64,000 bases of DNA from Hyaloperonospora brassicae (GCA_947650285.1 CANTFL010000204.1:109501-173500); one strand, 5' to 3'. Positions 50,347 to 62,755 are shown, counted from the stretch's first letter. Notes: generated by a model not told the origin, from the sequence alone. Numbers and translations: made by a program.

Positions 50347-52126
50347 CTTGAATTTCAACTACGGGAACAGCCGCGACCGGAGTGGACGGGTACGAAAGAT
50401 AACGAGGCTCCGGAGCGGCTGGAGAAGGCGACCGCGATAGTGTCTTAGCCAACATAGTAGCTGCGGAAGAAGCAGGAGCAACCTGAGCAGCCGGAGAGGG
50501 GTCCGGAATTGAAGATCGGGCAGCCGATCTAGGTTGACGACGAGCGGCCGATCTCGAGTGGGACAATACAGAACGAGTTAAATCGTCCGAGCTGGAGTCC
50601 GACCCGGTCAGTTCCCCACTTCCCGATCCCGCCCTAGAAGGCGTGGACGAAGGCGGAGAAGAAGAGGAATCGGATGAAAGTTCGGGTGGGTCCGATCTGG
50701 GAAGTTTCTTGGAAGGTGTTGAAGGGTTCAACGACAATAGCCGGGATGCCACACGGGAGGTAGAAGAATCTCGGGATCGTGACCTCAGTTGAACACGCCG
50801 ACGCTTGGCAGGCGGGCCAGACGATCTCGATCTGGACCTACGGGCAAGCGATCCTGATCTCTGGGTAGTGGAAGCGGGTGGCGATCTGGCCTGAGTAGCA
50901 CTCGTAGGCGTCGGTCGAATGGTCAATGTAGAGGATTGGGACCCGAGGATGGCACTGTTCAGTGTGTCGAGCAGCGCTCGGTGCTCGGCTATGGCCCGAT
51001 CCCGATCGTGTTCCGCCACCTGTAGCTGGTCGTGTACCGTGAGGTGTTCCGCAAGCTGACGACGGAGGTTGGCGTTTTCTAGCCGCGAAAGTGCCAACTG
51101 ACCCTCCAGAGGAGTCAAGCCATCCACTTGTTGTATGAGATCGCTGATCGAAGCCAGTCCCTCTGCGATCTCCGCCTGAGATCGAGCCAATTGCTCCTTC
51201 AAGTGCAGAACATCGATGTGAAGGAAAGACCTGTCGGAAGTCAGCTGGTCGCGCTGCCGTCGGAGAGAATTAAGCTCGGCTTGGATCGAGTGCATTTGAG
51301 TCCTCAAAGCGTTCACCTGTCGTTCCAAGCTGCCTTGATCCTCCTCGTTGGCACGTAACAAAGCGCGTAGTCGACGAACCTCCTCCGATTGATCGCGATG
51401 TGTCTGCAGAGCTCGTTTACAGTCGCTTAAAGAATGTACTGCGTCGACGTAGCGGCCCTGCATCCAATCGTACCGACGCTGGACGAAGGAGACGAAGGGG
51501 GCGACCAGTTCATGCAGAGAATCAATTTCTTCGTCCAAACGATCCCCCCGGGCGACCGCATCTCGGTATAAATGCTGAAGCTCATGAATGGTGTCGGCTT
51601 GGCTGCGGAAGGTGGCCTCGCGATCCCATAAATAAGAGATCGTAGCCAACGTTACACGAACGTCGTCGGCAGAAACTCTTGGAACGCGGCCGGTAACGTC
51701 CGCAGCTGGAGCAGACTCTGTCCGAGACTCACTAATGGCCAGGGCGTCGGATCTAAATACACCCAGAGTCGCCGGAGGTACGGGAAGTGAGGACGGTTCA
51801 AACGGACGATCTGGTGAGTCCGTGATGATCGAGGGCGATCCGACCGAACGGGAATCACTTAAAGACTCACGTCGATCCTGCGATCCAGACGGTAAGTCTT
51901 GGGTTGGAGACGAGGGTCTGGTCGGCTGTCGATCTGGCGATCTCGTGGCGATCACTGGCGATCCGGCCGAATGTAGACTACTGGGGGATGCATGTCGATC
52001 AGGGACGATGGGAGCATACCACCCGCGATCCGGCGATCCAGGTGACGGGTCGCGATCCGGAGACAGGAACACGGTGGAGCCTTCCGACGAGATCGGCGAG
52101 GTGGGGAGATGCTTCGGAGGGACCAT
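50276..52126 (-). CDS. Gypsy antisense ORF 1, coiled-coil protein with RS-rich tail
   Basis: 616 residues from ATG at 52126, only 89 bp from the 3' LTR. The N-terminal 130 residues are Ser/Pro rich with recurring SPDR-like units, partly a result of the GATC words. Residues about 165-390 are a long coiled coil (RQVNALRTQMHSIQAELNSLRRQ fits heptads). About residue 440 a basic cluster (PPAKRRRVQLRSRSRDSS) looks like a nuclear localisation signal with RS dipeptides, followed by a Ser-rich acidic tail. It could bind DNA, RNA or capsid; this is inference. Plant Tat-type Gypsy elements are known to carry antisense ORFs in the same position, but no similarity can be claimed from here. Confidence 0.65.
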   Translation of the reverse strand: MVPPKHLPTSPISSEGSTVFLSPDRDPSPGSPDRGWYAPIVPDRHASPSSLHSAGSPVIATRSPDRQPTRPSSPTQDLPSGSQDRRESLSDSRSVGSPSIITDSPDRPFEPSSLPVPPATLGVFRSDALAISESRTESAPAADVTGRVPRVSADDVRVTLATISYLWDREATFRSQADTIHELQHLYRDAVARGDRLDEEIDSLHELVAPFVSFVQRRYDWMQGRYVDAVHSLSDCKRALQTHRDQSEEVRRLRALLRANEEDQGSLERQVNALRTQMHSIQAELNSLRRQRDQLTSDRSFLHIDVLHLKEQLARSQAEIAEGLASISDLIQQVDGLTPLEGQLALSRLENANLRRQLAEHLTVHDQLQVAEHDRDRAIAEHRALLDTLNSAILGSQSSTLTIRPTPTSATQARSPPASTTQRSGSLARRSRSRSSGPPAKRRRVQLRSRSRDSSTSRVASRLLSLNPSTPSKKLPRSDPPELSSDSSSSPPSSTPSRAGSGSGELTGSDSSSDDLTRSVLSHSRSAARRQPRSAARSSIPDPSPAAQVAPASSAATMLAKTLSRSPSPAAPEPRYLSYPSTPVAAVPVVEIQDDGYVEDVEASPTEGDTQRDWIR

Positions 52127-52204
52127 GAGATGGACTTAAGTGGTTGGAGCAAAGTTGATGAGTGACTGCACTGAGGTCAATTGCTGTACAATGGACTTCA
52201 GTGC

Positions 52205-52214
52205 AGGGGGCGGT
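52205..52214 (+). other. Gypsy polypurine tract
   Basis: The G-rich stretch AGGGGGCGGT directly precedes the 3' LTR. It is the expected plus-strand primer site, although it contains pyrimidines. Confidence 0.5.
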
Positions 52215-54077
52215 TGTGGCAAAGTCACTAATCAAATTTTCTACGAGGATCGATGACCACATATTTGAGGCGCCACTTACTGGTGGAGAATTAGACCACG
52301 GGACCTGGCGATCCAATGAGAGATGGGAGGCGATCCCGACGGAGAAAGACGATACGATCCAACTGTCGTCAGACTGACGGGTATGGAACGATCTGAGACG
52401 GGGCGTGAAAAGGGATGATTCCCATGCTGCGATCTGGGACAAGGAATGATTGTAACGGTGCGATCTGGGACAAGGGACTGGATTGTACTAAACGGCTGAT
52501 CTGAAGCAGAATTACTCTGGGAAAGGTGCATCTGGGACCAGACGATGCGAAGTGACTCTGTGACAACGGTGTTGAAGTCTATTAGATCGGTGACATTCTA
52601 TACCGGGCTCCCAAAAGAAGTACTGATTTAGGTTAATTATGGACCGATCTGGAATTGTGGATGTTTGTGGGAGTCCGTGGGACCGTTGTAAGAACTATGG
52701 ATGGTCCCATTGAGCAGATAGACCCTTGGGAATGGTATTGGAGTACACACAATGAACGGAAACGACATATAGGGCCGGATCGCACTGTGTCGAGCCTACT
52801 CGATCTCGAATTGGACGTCAGATCGGTCATGTTCCCTGCTGGTTATGGATATATCGATGATGGAGCTATCGTATGATGATGTACATGCTCGTTGAAGGTC
52901 TATGAGAGATGTCCCAAAAGTTCAGACCGAAAGAGCCAGTGGAAGCCGGTCGAATGGACGTCGCAAAATGGATTTAGACACATTCGGCATTTGGATACTA
53001 TTTTGGACTTTTCGGTATCAAAATTGGGTATTTGGTACCGTATTTGGAATTTGGTCCCTTCTGGTGTCTAGGTACGATATCGGGAGTATTGGCGCTATCT
53101 TTGGAGCACAGGTCACGAAATTTCGACACGTGTTCAAGGGGGCGGTCAAGCTTAAAGGTGATATCGACTTGGACAGTGACCTACGGTTGGGAATAGGCTT
53201 AATGATAGGTCGGATATTAATTTGGTTGGTTAATAAACAGACTTGAACTCTACTTCTTCTGCTCACGACGCACGTTCCCCTCCCCTCTTCTCCGGGCAAG
53301 ATTGATTTGGCTTCCCCGGCGGGTCAAGGCGCGCGTGTTACAAGGACACAGAAGACCGATCTTGGATTGTTGGCCAAGATCGAGAAGAGCGATCTCGGGA
53401 TATTTGGCCCGGATCGATCAAGTACTCACACTCAACTCAACTGCTAGGGTAGCAGCAACATCAGGAAAAGGAAAAGGACATTGGTTACAAGATCGCGAGG
53501 CAGCTCAAGTGGTCAGAAGATCTGGACAAGGAGTTCAAGACAAGACCGAGCAAGACCGAAGCGATCTACAGGGCAGATCGGCACGTTTCATTTTGGCGAA
53601 ACAAGCAACCGATCCACCCATATTGCGCACTTCCGGCAAGATCGGCCGATCCCGAGACTAGATCGGACCGATCCCAACGCAAGATCGACGCAAGACAACT
53701 ATTTGCTGAGTGAAGATTTCCGCACAGCGAAGACCCCGATCCCGAAGACAAATCGAGATCGGTGTGATTCAAGATCGAGATCGCGACATCGCCCAAGAGT
53801 GACTGCCGCGACTCAAGATCAAGATCGCAGAACCCCGTTCGTGGTGTGAAGATTTCCGCACCGGAAGCGAACGCTCAACCCCAAACCCTCAGCGAGATCG
53901 ACATCTCCCAAGGCCGTTACGAAGAGCTCAAGCCAGCCCAACCGACGGGTACACAAGGTGAGCACAAGGTTATACAGCAAGGCACGGATCGGAGTACCCC
54001 CTCCGTGAGTCGGCAAGTCTGGGCAAGTGGAAGATTGACACTCACTAAAGTAATTTTGTGAGATCGACTTCACCACA
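52215..54077 (+). repeat. 3' LTR of the Gypsy element
   Basis: Same 1863-bp length as the 5' LTR and almost identical (for example gatcgatgacc for gatcggtgacc, ctatgagag for ctgtgagag, agtaatttt for agtcatttt). If it is bidirectional it could also drive the antisense ORFs that start 89 bp to its left. Confidence 0.93.
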
Positions 54078-56558
54078 AGACCATATTGCCTAAAGAAGTC
54101 GTATATGTTCCAGCCACCTCATCTAAAGTCCTACAAAACTACTTATTTGGGACTTCACGATCGAAAGTGAAAAGTATGATGTTGTTGTATGGATAGTATG
54201 AAAAAGACATCATTTTACCTCGTAATATTTTAGCGCTCTCCAAATTTCCGTGGCTTGCGGTTCGATCGCTCATAGTGAGAGGCCTTTACAAGGGATTTCC
54301 TCTCTTGAGCACTAATTGCCGTGTGATACTCCGAATCACTAGTCTCTTCTACAAACATTTAAGATTTACAATGTCGTGTGACTCGTTAAAACTAAACTAT
54401 CTTACTTTCTTAAACTCAATAGGATATAGGTCGGTAACTTTATACAAAAAAATGAAGTGGCTTTTTTAGCTTACAAGTCTTTCTCTGACTAATTACCTTA
54501 GGTAGCTCTGCCAAATCCAGGACCTGGTCCTAAAATATGACTTATCTCATTAATTATGGATCATAATGTATTATAAGGGTAAATTTAGCTATCTTCATCC
54601 GCTGGTGTCGTCCGAACCTTGCTTTTATTCAGGTACGTACGATAAGCGTATGTATTTCTAGCCAGTCAATGCGTTGGGCTAAGCCGTATTGGGGACCTGA
54701 TGCACGTACCAAGTAAAAAGGTCACATTTTACATGGCATTATCATATATAATATATAATAGTAAGTAAGATTGTTGTTAAATGGTCCTTCCATGATATAT
54801 TGAGATATAGTGATATTCTTGCGGTGACCCAAGAAATGACTCATTGAATGATACGCGCGCTGATCATAACCCATTAATCGCTGTCCTACGCGCGCAATGA
54901 GTGATGAGCAGGTATCAGAATACTTTGTGTCCTAATACTACAATTGCTGAGGACGTAGTAACAATAACTTATAAAGGGTTATGAAATATTTAATACAGTC
55001 TTACTTCTACCACTAATCTATTTTATGTTAGAAGTTTAACTTCCACTATGCCCGTGTACGTGAGGTGACACGGCACTGACTAACACTATATTCAGCGATA
55101 ATTCAAATTGTACTTTTAATAGCACATATATGCCACAGCCTCGTTATACATCAATTCCTTAATGACATGTTTAGGAAAGTGATAGTTGAATGAGCTTCAT
55201 GCGTAGAGTATGGTGTCGACGAGCTTATTTTTCTCATTAGGCATGCTTCAGCCGCATGTGACAGGCCACATGCATAGTATCCATATGTATGAATACACAT
55301 CCATCCATTAGAAAATGTGTATTAAAAGACAACTTGAGGTCCGAAGAATTATTGCGATAAACGTACAATGATGGACACACATATTGTATAAGAATGAACA
55401 AGTGTACAATGTGCAATTTTGTAGAGGCCAGGCTGCTTATAGTAACACCGTTTAAACTCTGCTGTATCGGTTTCTCGAGGATATAAAAGTGATATATTAA
55501 CACTGCTCACACGTTCACAAGCATATGGGCAATCAATCCGTCGTACACCTTGGTGGCACAAGGACAACATGAATAGCATGGTTGCAACTTCGTCAAACAT
55601 ACATTGTTTGATTCAATATGCGATGGAATCTTAATAAGGTTTATGGTCTCCGTTTAATACCCGACATATTCCTGGATGATTTTCCGCGATCGATCTCATA
55701 GAGTAGAGCAGGCTATTTTTGACAGATTTCGTAATACACTGTTATAACGAACCGTTACAATGTATTATTAGGCGTTATAAAAAGCTATTCAAAGCCACTA
55801 TGTTGCTTATGTAACATGACTTGTACACAGTTGTTATCGCTGACAATTTAATAAATTTGTATTGTAGTTTACAGTGCGACTTTACCAGCATCGATGTATG
55901 GAATCATTATCACTATCGTATAGCGTGTCAAAGAATCATAAAATAGCTTTGACAAGGCATTTTTTTACATTAGCCTTAGATTGGCTCGTATCTCATTGAA
56001 CGAGATAGTACATATACATTATTATATGAACATTGGTGCCTGCCAATGCAAAGTCAGTCATTTTAACAGCGGTGGATAATTTCGAAAGAAGCTTGCGTCA
56101 AGGGTCGTCAAACTCGACCGACCAAACACGTCTACCTATAAGGTCGCGACACGTATGTGTTCCATCGATGTAATAAAATTTTACCCGTCGACTAGCTCAC
56201 GGGCGGCAGTAGAATATAATGAGCGAATGCTTTCTAAACTCTTATTAAAGAGACAAGTCTAGATATGACTTTGCAATTGTGTCGATTCAAAGATACTACC
56301 TATGAATTACGATATAAGTAAGATGTTGTGCGATCTCGAAAAGCATTTGCGGACGTTAGTGAGGGAAGGGAGTGAAGTGAAAAAGTTTTATCGTGGAAAG
56401 CGGTAATCTTTCACGACTTATAGCATACTTTCGCGGGTGTGCCGCGAGCGATACAGGCCATGAACACAAAGCACTTTTGCTTGCAAATAACATGTCTTGT
56501 GGGGTGTGGAGATTAAATGATAAAGACCTATGTACTTAGATAAGCTGAAGATCCAATG
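54078..56558. other. AT-rich gene-poor DNA
   Basis: Composition falls sharply after the Gypsy element. Open frames are short and without motifs. Runs such as tcatatataatatataatag at about 54744 are simple AT sequence. I see no RNA gene or mobile element end. Confidence 0.6.
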
Positions 56559-56770
56559 GTCGGCGATATCGAGGCCGCCGAGGTCAAGGTCATCGAATGA
56601 GAGGTCGTCGAAGTCAAGGTTGTCGAGGTCGTCGAATTCGGTTATCGAATGAGAAATCGTCGAAGTCGAGGTCATCGAAGTCGATGTCGTCCAAACCGAG
56701 GTCGTCGAACTCAACGTCGTCGGACTAAACGTTGTCGAACATAACGTCGTCGAAATCAACGTCGTCGACG
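56559..56770. repeat. 15-bp minisatellite
   Basis: About 14 units of a GTCGTCGAAnTCnAn pattern. On the minus strand one frame gives pentapeptides like FDDLD, and after an off-length unit near 56640-56655 the frame changes to a Ser/Thr repeat. The surrounding DNA is AT-rich and has no gene, so this may be a satellite or the remains of a repeat-protein gene. Confidence 0.75.
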
Positions 56771-59086
56771 ATAGAGCGTAGTGCAGAGTGCGAGAAAGTT
56801 GACAAAGATTTATTATATCTAGTTTACGCAAACAGAAGGAGAAGAAGAACAGAGGACCAATCAACGGTTCAGCGATATAGCAAAAGAGCTAAAATAATAC
56901 AGTGCATAACTTTTAAGTCCAAGACACGCGTACACATAAGGTAAGTCCCTGTGTGGCTAGATTATGCCTGTCGTCGAACCTCGAGAGGCATAGCTTGTAG
57001 AGGTATCGACTGGTAGCACCAAGAGTAAAGGAAGGCCCGAGTTAGGTAATGCTCGCTTCCAGCGAAAGAAGGAGTCTCGTCGTCGACGAGCCGGCAAACC
57101 TCAATAACAGGGACCGTTGTGAGTCTCATCAACGACGCGACCGAGTGTCTTAAGGGAATACCCCGTTTTCCAAAGACTTGTCTGAGTGACGAGGCGGTGG
57201 GTCTCAGCCGAGGACACCGTAATTCTTCCAGTAGGACGTACACTGCACCCGGTGACCTGTAAAAGCGCGTACTGCGTCAGCCTCCATTCGTTGGTGTGAA
57301 GTCACAGGTAGAGATAGTTTTCAAGGCTGCTGAGTTCAGGCAGGATTCTGGAGGATTGGTTGAAAGGAATGAGTTAGGGAAACACCACAACAGAACCCAA
57401 AGGGACGAACCGCGTATGGATATACCCTAAAGTACTGGCCCGTGTCGCCGACTTAAATCGGCGATTATTGTGTTGGTACGTTAAAACTGCGAGCGGACAG
57501 ATATGATATACGACTATACCACACTTAAGTGGGTGTTTAAATGAAAAAATATACTACTATTTCGGCGTATTTACTACATATATTTCACTCGTTTATCAGC
57601 AGTTCCGTGCAAAGTTGCTTGTAATTTGTTTTTTGTGTATTTACCGATTGGAAACACTTTTAAAGTATTTATGGTTCCAGTTATCACATCGGCTCTGAAT
57701 CGCGGTCGGCATCATACGTTTTGTGGTTAAAATAAATATGAATCCGATATAAGCTTGAAGTTACTGCGACAACATTTTCGCTATCGCTGGTAAATTTTTT
57801 GAAAAAAGGTTTAATTAATATCTATAACTGATAAAAAAGGTCTTTTTATACCTGAAAACTCGCTTTAAAATTTTAAAACTATGTAACATAGAATACCATA
57901 TAATAGCAATGAGGCAGACGTAATGAGAAATGGGGGTCTGCAATTACTCAGGGGCGAATGCCAAAAAATAATATGAATTTGTTCTGAAGTGCGCATTCGC
58001 TTTTTTCGACATCTTTGAGATTAAGAAAGTATGGGATATATTTTCTAATTCATTAGACACAAATGGTTGATATATAAAGAGTTTTTGTGCGTGATAAGAA
58101 AAGAGATTCTTACACGGAATTATTTACATTCGAGCCAAATGTACACGGAACGAGCTATCGATACAATATTACAAGCTATCAGGCGCTAATCCGTAGCGTA
58201 TGCAGCGATCTCATGATCAGCAGCTTCAACAATGACTAACGCGTGCTCGCCTACTTCTATGCATATAGAATCCGCCATCGCGCCGATAAATATTCATAAA
58301 TATATGCGGTCAAGAAGTTAAGCGCCTGATGAAATGCACCATTTCTGCGAAAAAAACAATTCTCAGCTTGCATATTATTATTTCAATGATATACATCGGA
58401 TCTAAAATATATCACAAATAAAAAGATATATACATGTGAGCGATATTAATAAACAATCCATTAGAACGCAACAGTAAATCGATTATCGAGTTTGAAGCGG
58501 CTGTAAGAAGTGGAATAGTCGATGTAATGAAGGGAATAAATAGTTTAAATGACCTAAGTCGAATTTAAACTGATAACACCATATTCCAAAGATCTTGCTA
58601 ACCCCTCTGGTGTTTGCTTGTCGGTGGTGTAGTACGGATGCTGCAATCACGAACTACGTGTATATATGTCTTGGTTTATTTATAAAATTAATAGTTATTA
58701 AATAAGTAATTTTATAAGCTGTTTTTGTAAGAAAACGTTAATCGGATTAAAAATGGTCAAATTCAAATATAATTTATTTTGTTTCCAGAACACAAAGTAG
58801 CATAAATTGCTGAGTGACTTCTACAACAGAATATATTGTAGGGCAATGCTGCTCAATCTTAGAGCACTTTCGCGTTGATTACCCAAAGGACGCGATGAAA
58901 AACCCTTATGTGGTAGATATAGCATTGCTTCTAACAAAGGGCTAGTAATGTTCCTGTTAAGTATGATTTACACAAGAAATGATGTATTGTACAAGACATC
59001 AGTTACACCTTCCAAATATATTTACTAATATAATGCATAAGATTTATATGCTGATATTTATGCTTAAGTCATCTTATAGCAACATA
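56771..59086. other. AT-rich gene-poor DNA
   Basis: Very AT-rich with no ORF above about 90 codons. Nothing was recognised. Confidence 0.6.
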
Positions 59087-59142
59087 GATAGGGGTTGTCT
59101 AGGCGTACATCCCCTAGTAACTATGCGCACACCCCCGTGTGT
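59087..59142 (+). repeat. MULE left TIR
   Basis: It contains TAGGCGTACATCCCC and GCGCACACCCCCGTG, mirrored at 62930-62985. Confidence 0.7.
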
Positions 59143-59289
59143 GTAATCGTCTAATCGTTCCGTGTACCCTCTCGTTTATTATAAAACGAGGTTTATTTTT
59201 ATCTCGCGCTGATCAGAAACCGAGAATTAGCGCGCGGAAGAAGCCACAAGGGACCATCACTCTCTTTTCAACTGTGTTGAAGCCACAGA

Positions 59290-59694
59290 ATGATCAGCGA
59301 GGACGCTGCCACGCGCGCAGCCAAGCGCAAGCACGCCACCTCGGGCGGCCGCAAGCTGCTGCACTGGGGCGCCGCGCACTGGCAGCTGTTTGAGCGCACG
59401 CTGCCGTACACGACGTGCCCCAAGAGCGCGCCGCTTTTACACCTGCGCGCCTCGCTCGCCTCTATGTAACTGAGCTGCTGTACCGTCTGCGGAGTGGCCC
59501 GTTCTTACGCTCTCGTGTCTCTCTTTTTCGTTGCTGTGGTTTACTAGCTAAGAGATCCATTTTTCCAGTCGAAAGAGTCACGCGCCGTCGGTGGTGATGG
59601 AGCAACCGATTGGCGGCACGCGCTCGGTGTCTGTACTGAATCTGGGGCTCGTGATTGACGCGACAGGCAGCGTCACGTGTCTGCACGATGTCAA
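59290..59694 (+). pseudogene. Exon-like gene fragment carried inside MULE ends
   Basis: ATG at 59290 (MISEDAATRAAKRKHATS). A likely exon runs to 59465 with donor GTAACT. A polypyrimidine acceptor (tttttccag) at 59568 leads to a second exon, 59569-59694, that keeps frame (ASI-RKSHAPSVVMEQPIGG in part, then LVIDATGSVTCLHDV) and ends at donor GTGAGC. About 100 codons result. Further exons could not be placed, although 59905-60225 has protein-like stretches. The GC-rich composition contrasts with the AT-rich flanks. I do not recognise the protein. It may be a captured host gene piece or a real small gene that later gained MULE ends. Confidence 0.45.
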
Positions 59695-60677
59695 GTGAGC
59701 TGCGGTTGCGGTTGTGCTGTGGGGGTGATGGTGAGGGAATGGGAGGTACTGAATAGACAATTGCATGGGCTGGTAGGGAGAAGGACGGTGTAGATGTTCA
59801 GTATGTCAATCTGAAGGTTTACGGGAGTAAAGGTAGGAGCTCTTTTTAAATAGTTTGGCATGGTAGACTGTGGGCGTCACGTGTAAATGATGTTACTGGG
59901 TGATTGTATGTAGATGAGGAAATGGGTCCGGAGGTGCACGACAACAGGTTGGCAGAAGCATTTTGCACGACGCTATTCGGCCACTTGAAGGGCGATGGAT
60001 GGGACATGGATATGGCTGTTTTTTGGGGCGGATGGCTAAAACTTTGTGGGGTTCCTCGTTGTGCGGTGCGTGACGACAGTGTTGGCGTTGAAAAGAGATA
60101 CTCAAGGGGTAAATTTGTGGTGCTGATAGCTTTTTGGTCGAACATTGCGGCCTGAATCTCGACGCTTCGGTTGGAGAGTTTGCAGTCTCGACTTTGCCTG
60201 GTATCTACATGAGTCATTACCTGACGGTACGTGGGTGTTTGAGCTATGTAAGAGGGCCGGCTGATATGAGACTAAATTGTGCTGTTTTTGTCTTTTCTAT
60301 CGGAACAAACTTTGGAAGCACGAGAGCGAATTACCCATTTTCATTGATGTTGTAACGGACCACGGTGTCATTTAGACCCCTTTGGATGCTCCGTAAAATC
60401 TCGGCGGCTTCGAGTGTAAGGAGCCAATTTTTTAGTTCGTTGCTAGCGAAGGCGGCGGCATCCCTGGTAAAGATGGAAGCATTTCAGAGCAGCAACTGGT
60501 TCAGTACATTGAAAATATCTCGAGTTGACTGAGTTCAGCGCTGCGCAACGTCATTTTTCAGCCACGGAATGGGAACAGAGCTAAGCACTTTAGAGAGGAC
60601 TTTCTTACGAATGACGCGTATTCAGGTGTCAGGCCGTGTATTGCATACGAGCCAGCATGACGTGTGGTGCATTTGGA

Positions 60678-60727
60678 TTGGTACGCCCCCTCAAAGCTGC
60701 ACGCACACCCCCTGCACATGACGCGAC
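60678..60727 (+). repeat. Internal TIR-like block of the MULE
   Basis: The pattern GTACGCCCCCT, a 10-base gap and CGCACACCCCCTGCACATG parallels both outer TIRs. It may be the original left end of the transposase-bearing element (about 2.3 kb, to 62985). Confidence 0.55.
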
Positions 60728-60854
60728 GAAATTCAATTCCTCACGTTACACATCTAAAAATTGATTGCAACCTGACGGGAAAAAACATGTTCGTGTTCCG
60801 GTCGTGAGATAAACATAGTAAAATCTACTCATTGCATATGTATTAGTTACTCTG

Positions 60855-62755
60855 CTAGCTGTTTGCTATTTCAAGAGGACAATTGCGCCTGTCATGTCCT
60901 TCCTCTCGACAATCTAGATTTCCACATCTTCGCGGAGCTCGCGCTCTATCTTCCACTATCTCAAAAGCAGAAGGATTATGCCTTGTGCTACTCCCCGCCA
61001 CCGCACCCACATGTCTGCCTCTAGTCCGCACTTCTACAGGATTGTGCATATAGGTGAGCGGCTGTTGGGAGAGCTTTACAATTTGTTCCTCTAAAATACG
61101 TTACTGGTGTGGGGGGGGAGTTTTGTGTTGAGATTGCAGCTGTGTCAATGCATCTGCAAAATCTGTCATCGCACTCAGGCTCTTGAGGTTTTACAAGCCA
61201 CCAGTGACTATGGAAATGGTAGGCTCTAGACCAAAATATTGTTGCCAATTAAATGGTTGAGTACGTGGAAGCAAGGAAGACCCATCGTACTTCGAAAGAT
61301 GCTGTAGCAGGTGGAGTCGCCGGCCAGGTGTTAAGCTTTCTAAAAGTGTTCATACATCTTGTTCAAAGCATAGTGTGATACCTTCCGCTTGACATCCTTT
61401 CAAATGTTGTAAGAAAAGACGAGCATGGAATGCGTCTTTTTGTAGATAATCTGTTGACGGATGTGATGTTTTTGATAGTCGATCGAGAGGGAAATCTTCT
61501 CGTACAAATCTTTGAGATCTCCTGAAGAGACACTGATCTATCCTTTATCGAATAATTTTTGCTTTCAACGCGAGATGTAGCCAAGTGACCAAGATGAAAG
61601 ACCAGCTTGGTGAATGCGGTGACAAACTTTTTCTTGTGTACGATCCATGAGCTACTCAAGAATTTTACGGTCTGTCCGTACTCGCAGTAGGATATTTGCA
61701 AATCTTTCCAATTAGCGATAAACGTCTCCACATCTATCGAAGCATCCAGAAGTTGATAGTCTGCCAGAAACCGTTCCCACCCTTCATTGCTTCGGAAATG
61801 TTTCTTCAGGTTGGCAAAAATGATCTTTTCGATGTGCCATACGCAGGAAAGATTAATAACATCTCCGAGTATGATTTGAATCGCTGACATTAAGGCCAGC
61901 TCTCGATCAGTAACCACCACCCCAGGCAGGCGGTTTAAGAGAAACACCCCTTTCACGCGTATCATAGCCCAAAAAAAGTCCTCTTCTATCTCTCCGCTCA
62001 TAGAGCAAAAGAATATGGAGAATGTAGCATTGGTGCTGGTCATGCCGACAACGTGGAGGAGTGGGAGCTTGAACCTAGTCGACAAATGTTGTGTTAGAGA
62101 TTTGTATATTGCAGACTGCAAGGTGTAAAGCTCATCACCTGTTGGTCTTATACGGAGAGTCCAACAATACAACGTCGGGAAACTCTCTGGATCGATCAAC
62201 AGCAATTGGCGGGGCGAAGATGAGGTGTGTGATTCGACCCTCATCGTCTTTTGCATAGTCATGCATGACCTATTTTTCCTGCAGCTCGTCTAGCAGGGCT
62301 TCCAGAGGTGTACGGCCGTTAAAATCTTCTTGTCGAAGCCGGGCTTTAGGATTGGAGATGTCTTTACTGGTGAGGTTTATTTGCGGATCTTGTTGCCGTA
62401 AGGTCGTAAGAATAACATTGGGGGATGCACTGGCCTTGGCCATCTGATGAATGACCTGTCGCGCTTGATCTGTGACTATACGTGCGCTGGGAAAGCCTGA
62501 CATATCGGCTGTTTCCTCATGATTGGGAGAACCCTTCCCTACCTTGACCCGCCACATCCATCCCTCTGCGGTCAATTCTCTTTTGATAGTGATGATCCAG
62601 GGGCATTCAATGCATCTGCTGCTGGTCTTTCTATTCCGATGACTTTCAGTAAGATATTCACGACAATTCCTGTACTCTAGGCCGTGCGAGCAATGGAGCC
62701 AGAGTTTGCGTGTTTCACCGCTTTTGGAGGGTTTTGAGCGAGTCCGTTCCCCCAC
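60855..62755 (-). pseudogene. MULE transposase (FAR1/MULE family), broken
   Basis: Three frames read right to left. 62755-62270: a FAR1/WRKY-GCM1-type zinc finger DNA-binding region (LHCSHGLEYRNC, TSSRCIECPWII, WMWRV, NHEET). 62262-61363: a MULE transposase core with RFKLPLLHVVGM, the second catalytic aspartate in VVTDRELALMSAI and the CVWHIEK motif; the first catalytic aspartate expected before YKS... is not evident. 61049-60855: a zinc knuckle typical of MULE C-termini (CGNLDCREEGHDRRNC). Frameshifts between the parts and the missing aspartate indicate an inactive gene. Its TIRs are at 62930-62985 and 59087 or 60678. Confidence 0.8.

Larger units (their letters stand above)
39426..54077 (+). 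mobile_element. Gypsy (chromodomain) LTR retrotransposon with antisense ORFs
   Basis: The element is 14652 bp: 1863-bp LTRs at each end, gag (41289-43775), pol in the -1 frame (to 49126), and two antisense ORFs (52126-50276 and 50346-49378). Target duplication AGAC at 39422-39425 and 54078-54081. By my reading the LTRs differ at about three positions (near 39463, 40113 and 41266). All sense and antisense frames are unbroken, so it is young and may be active. The tetramer GATC is very frequent throughout. Confidence 0.93.

Noticed and set aside
54275..54469. 64-codon ORF in the AT-rich region
   Set aside because: Short hydrophobic frame in AT-rich DNA, without splice or promoter support.
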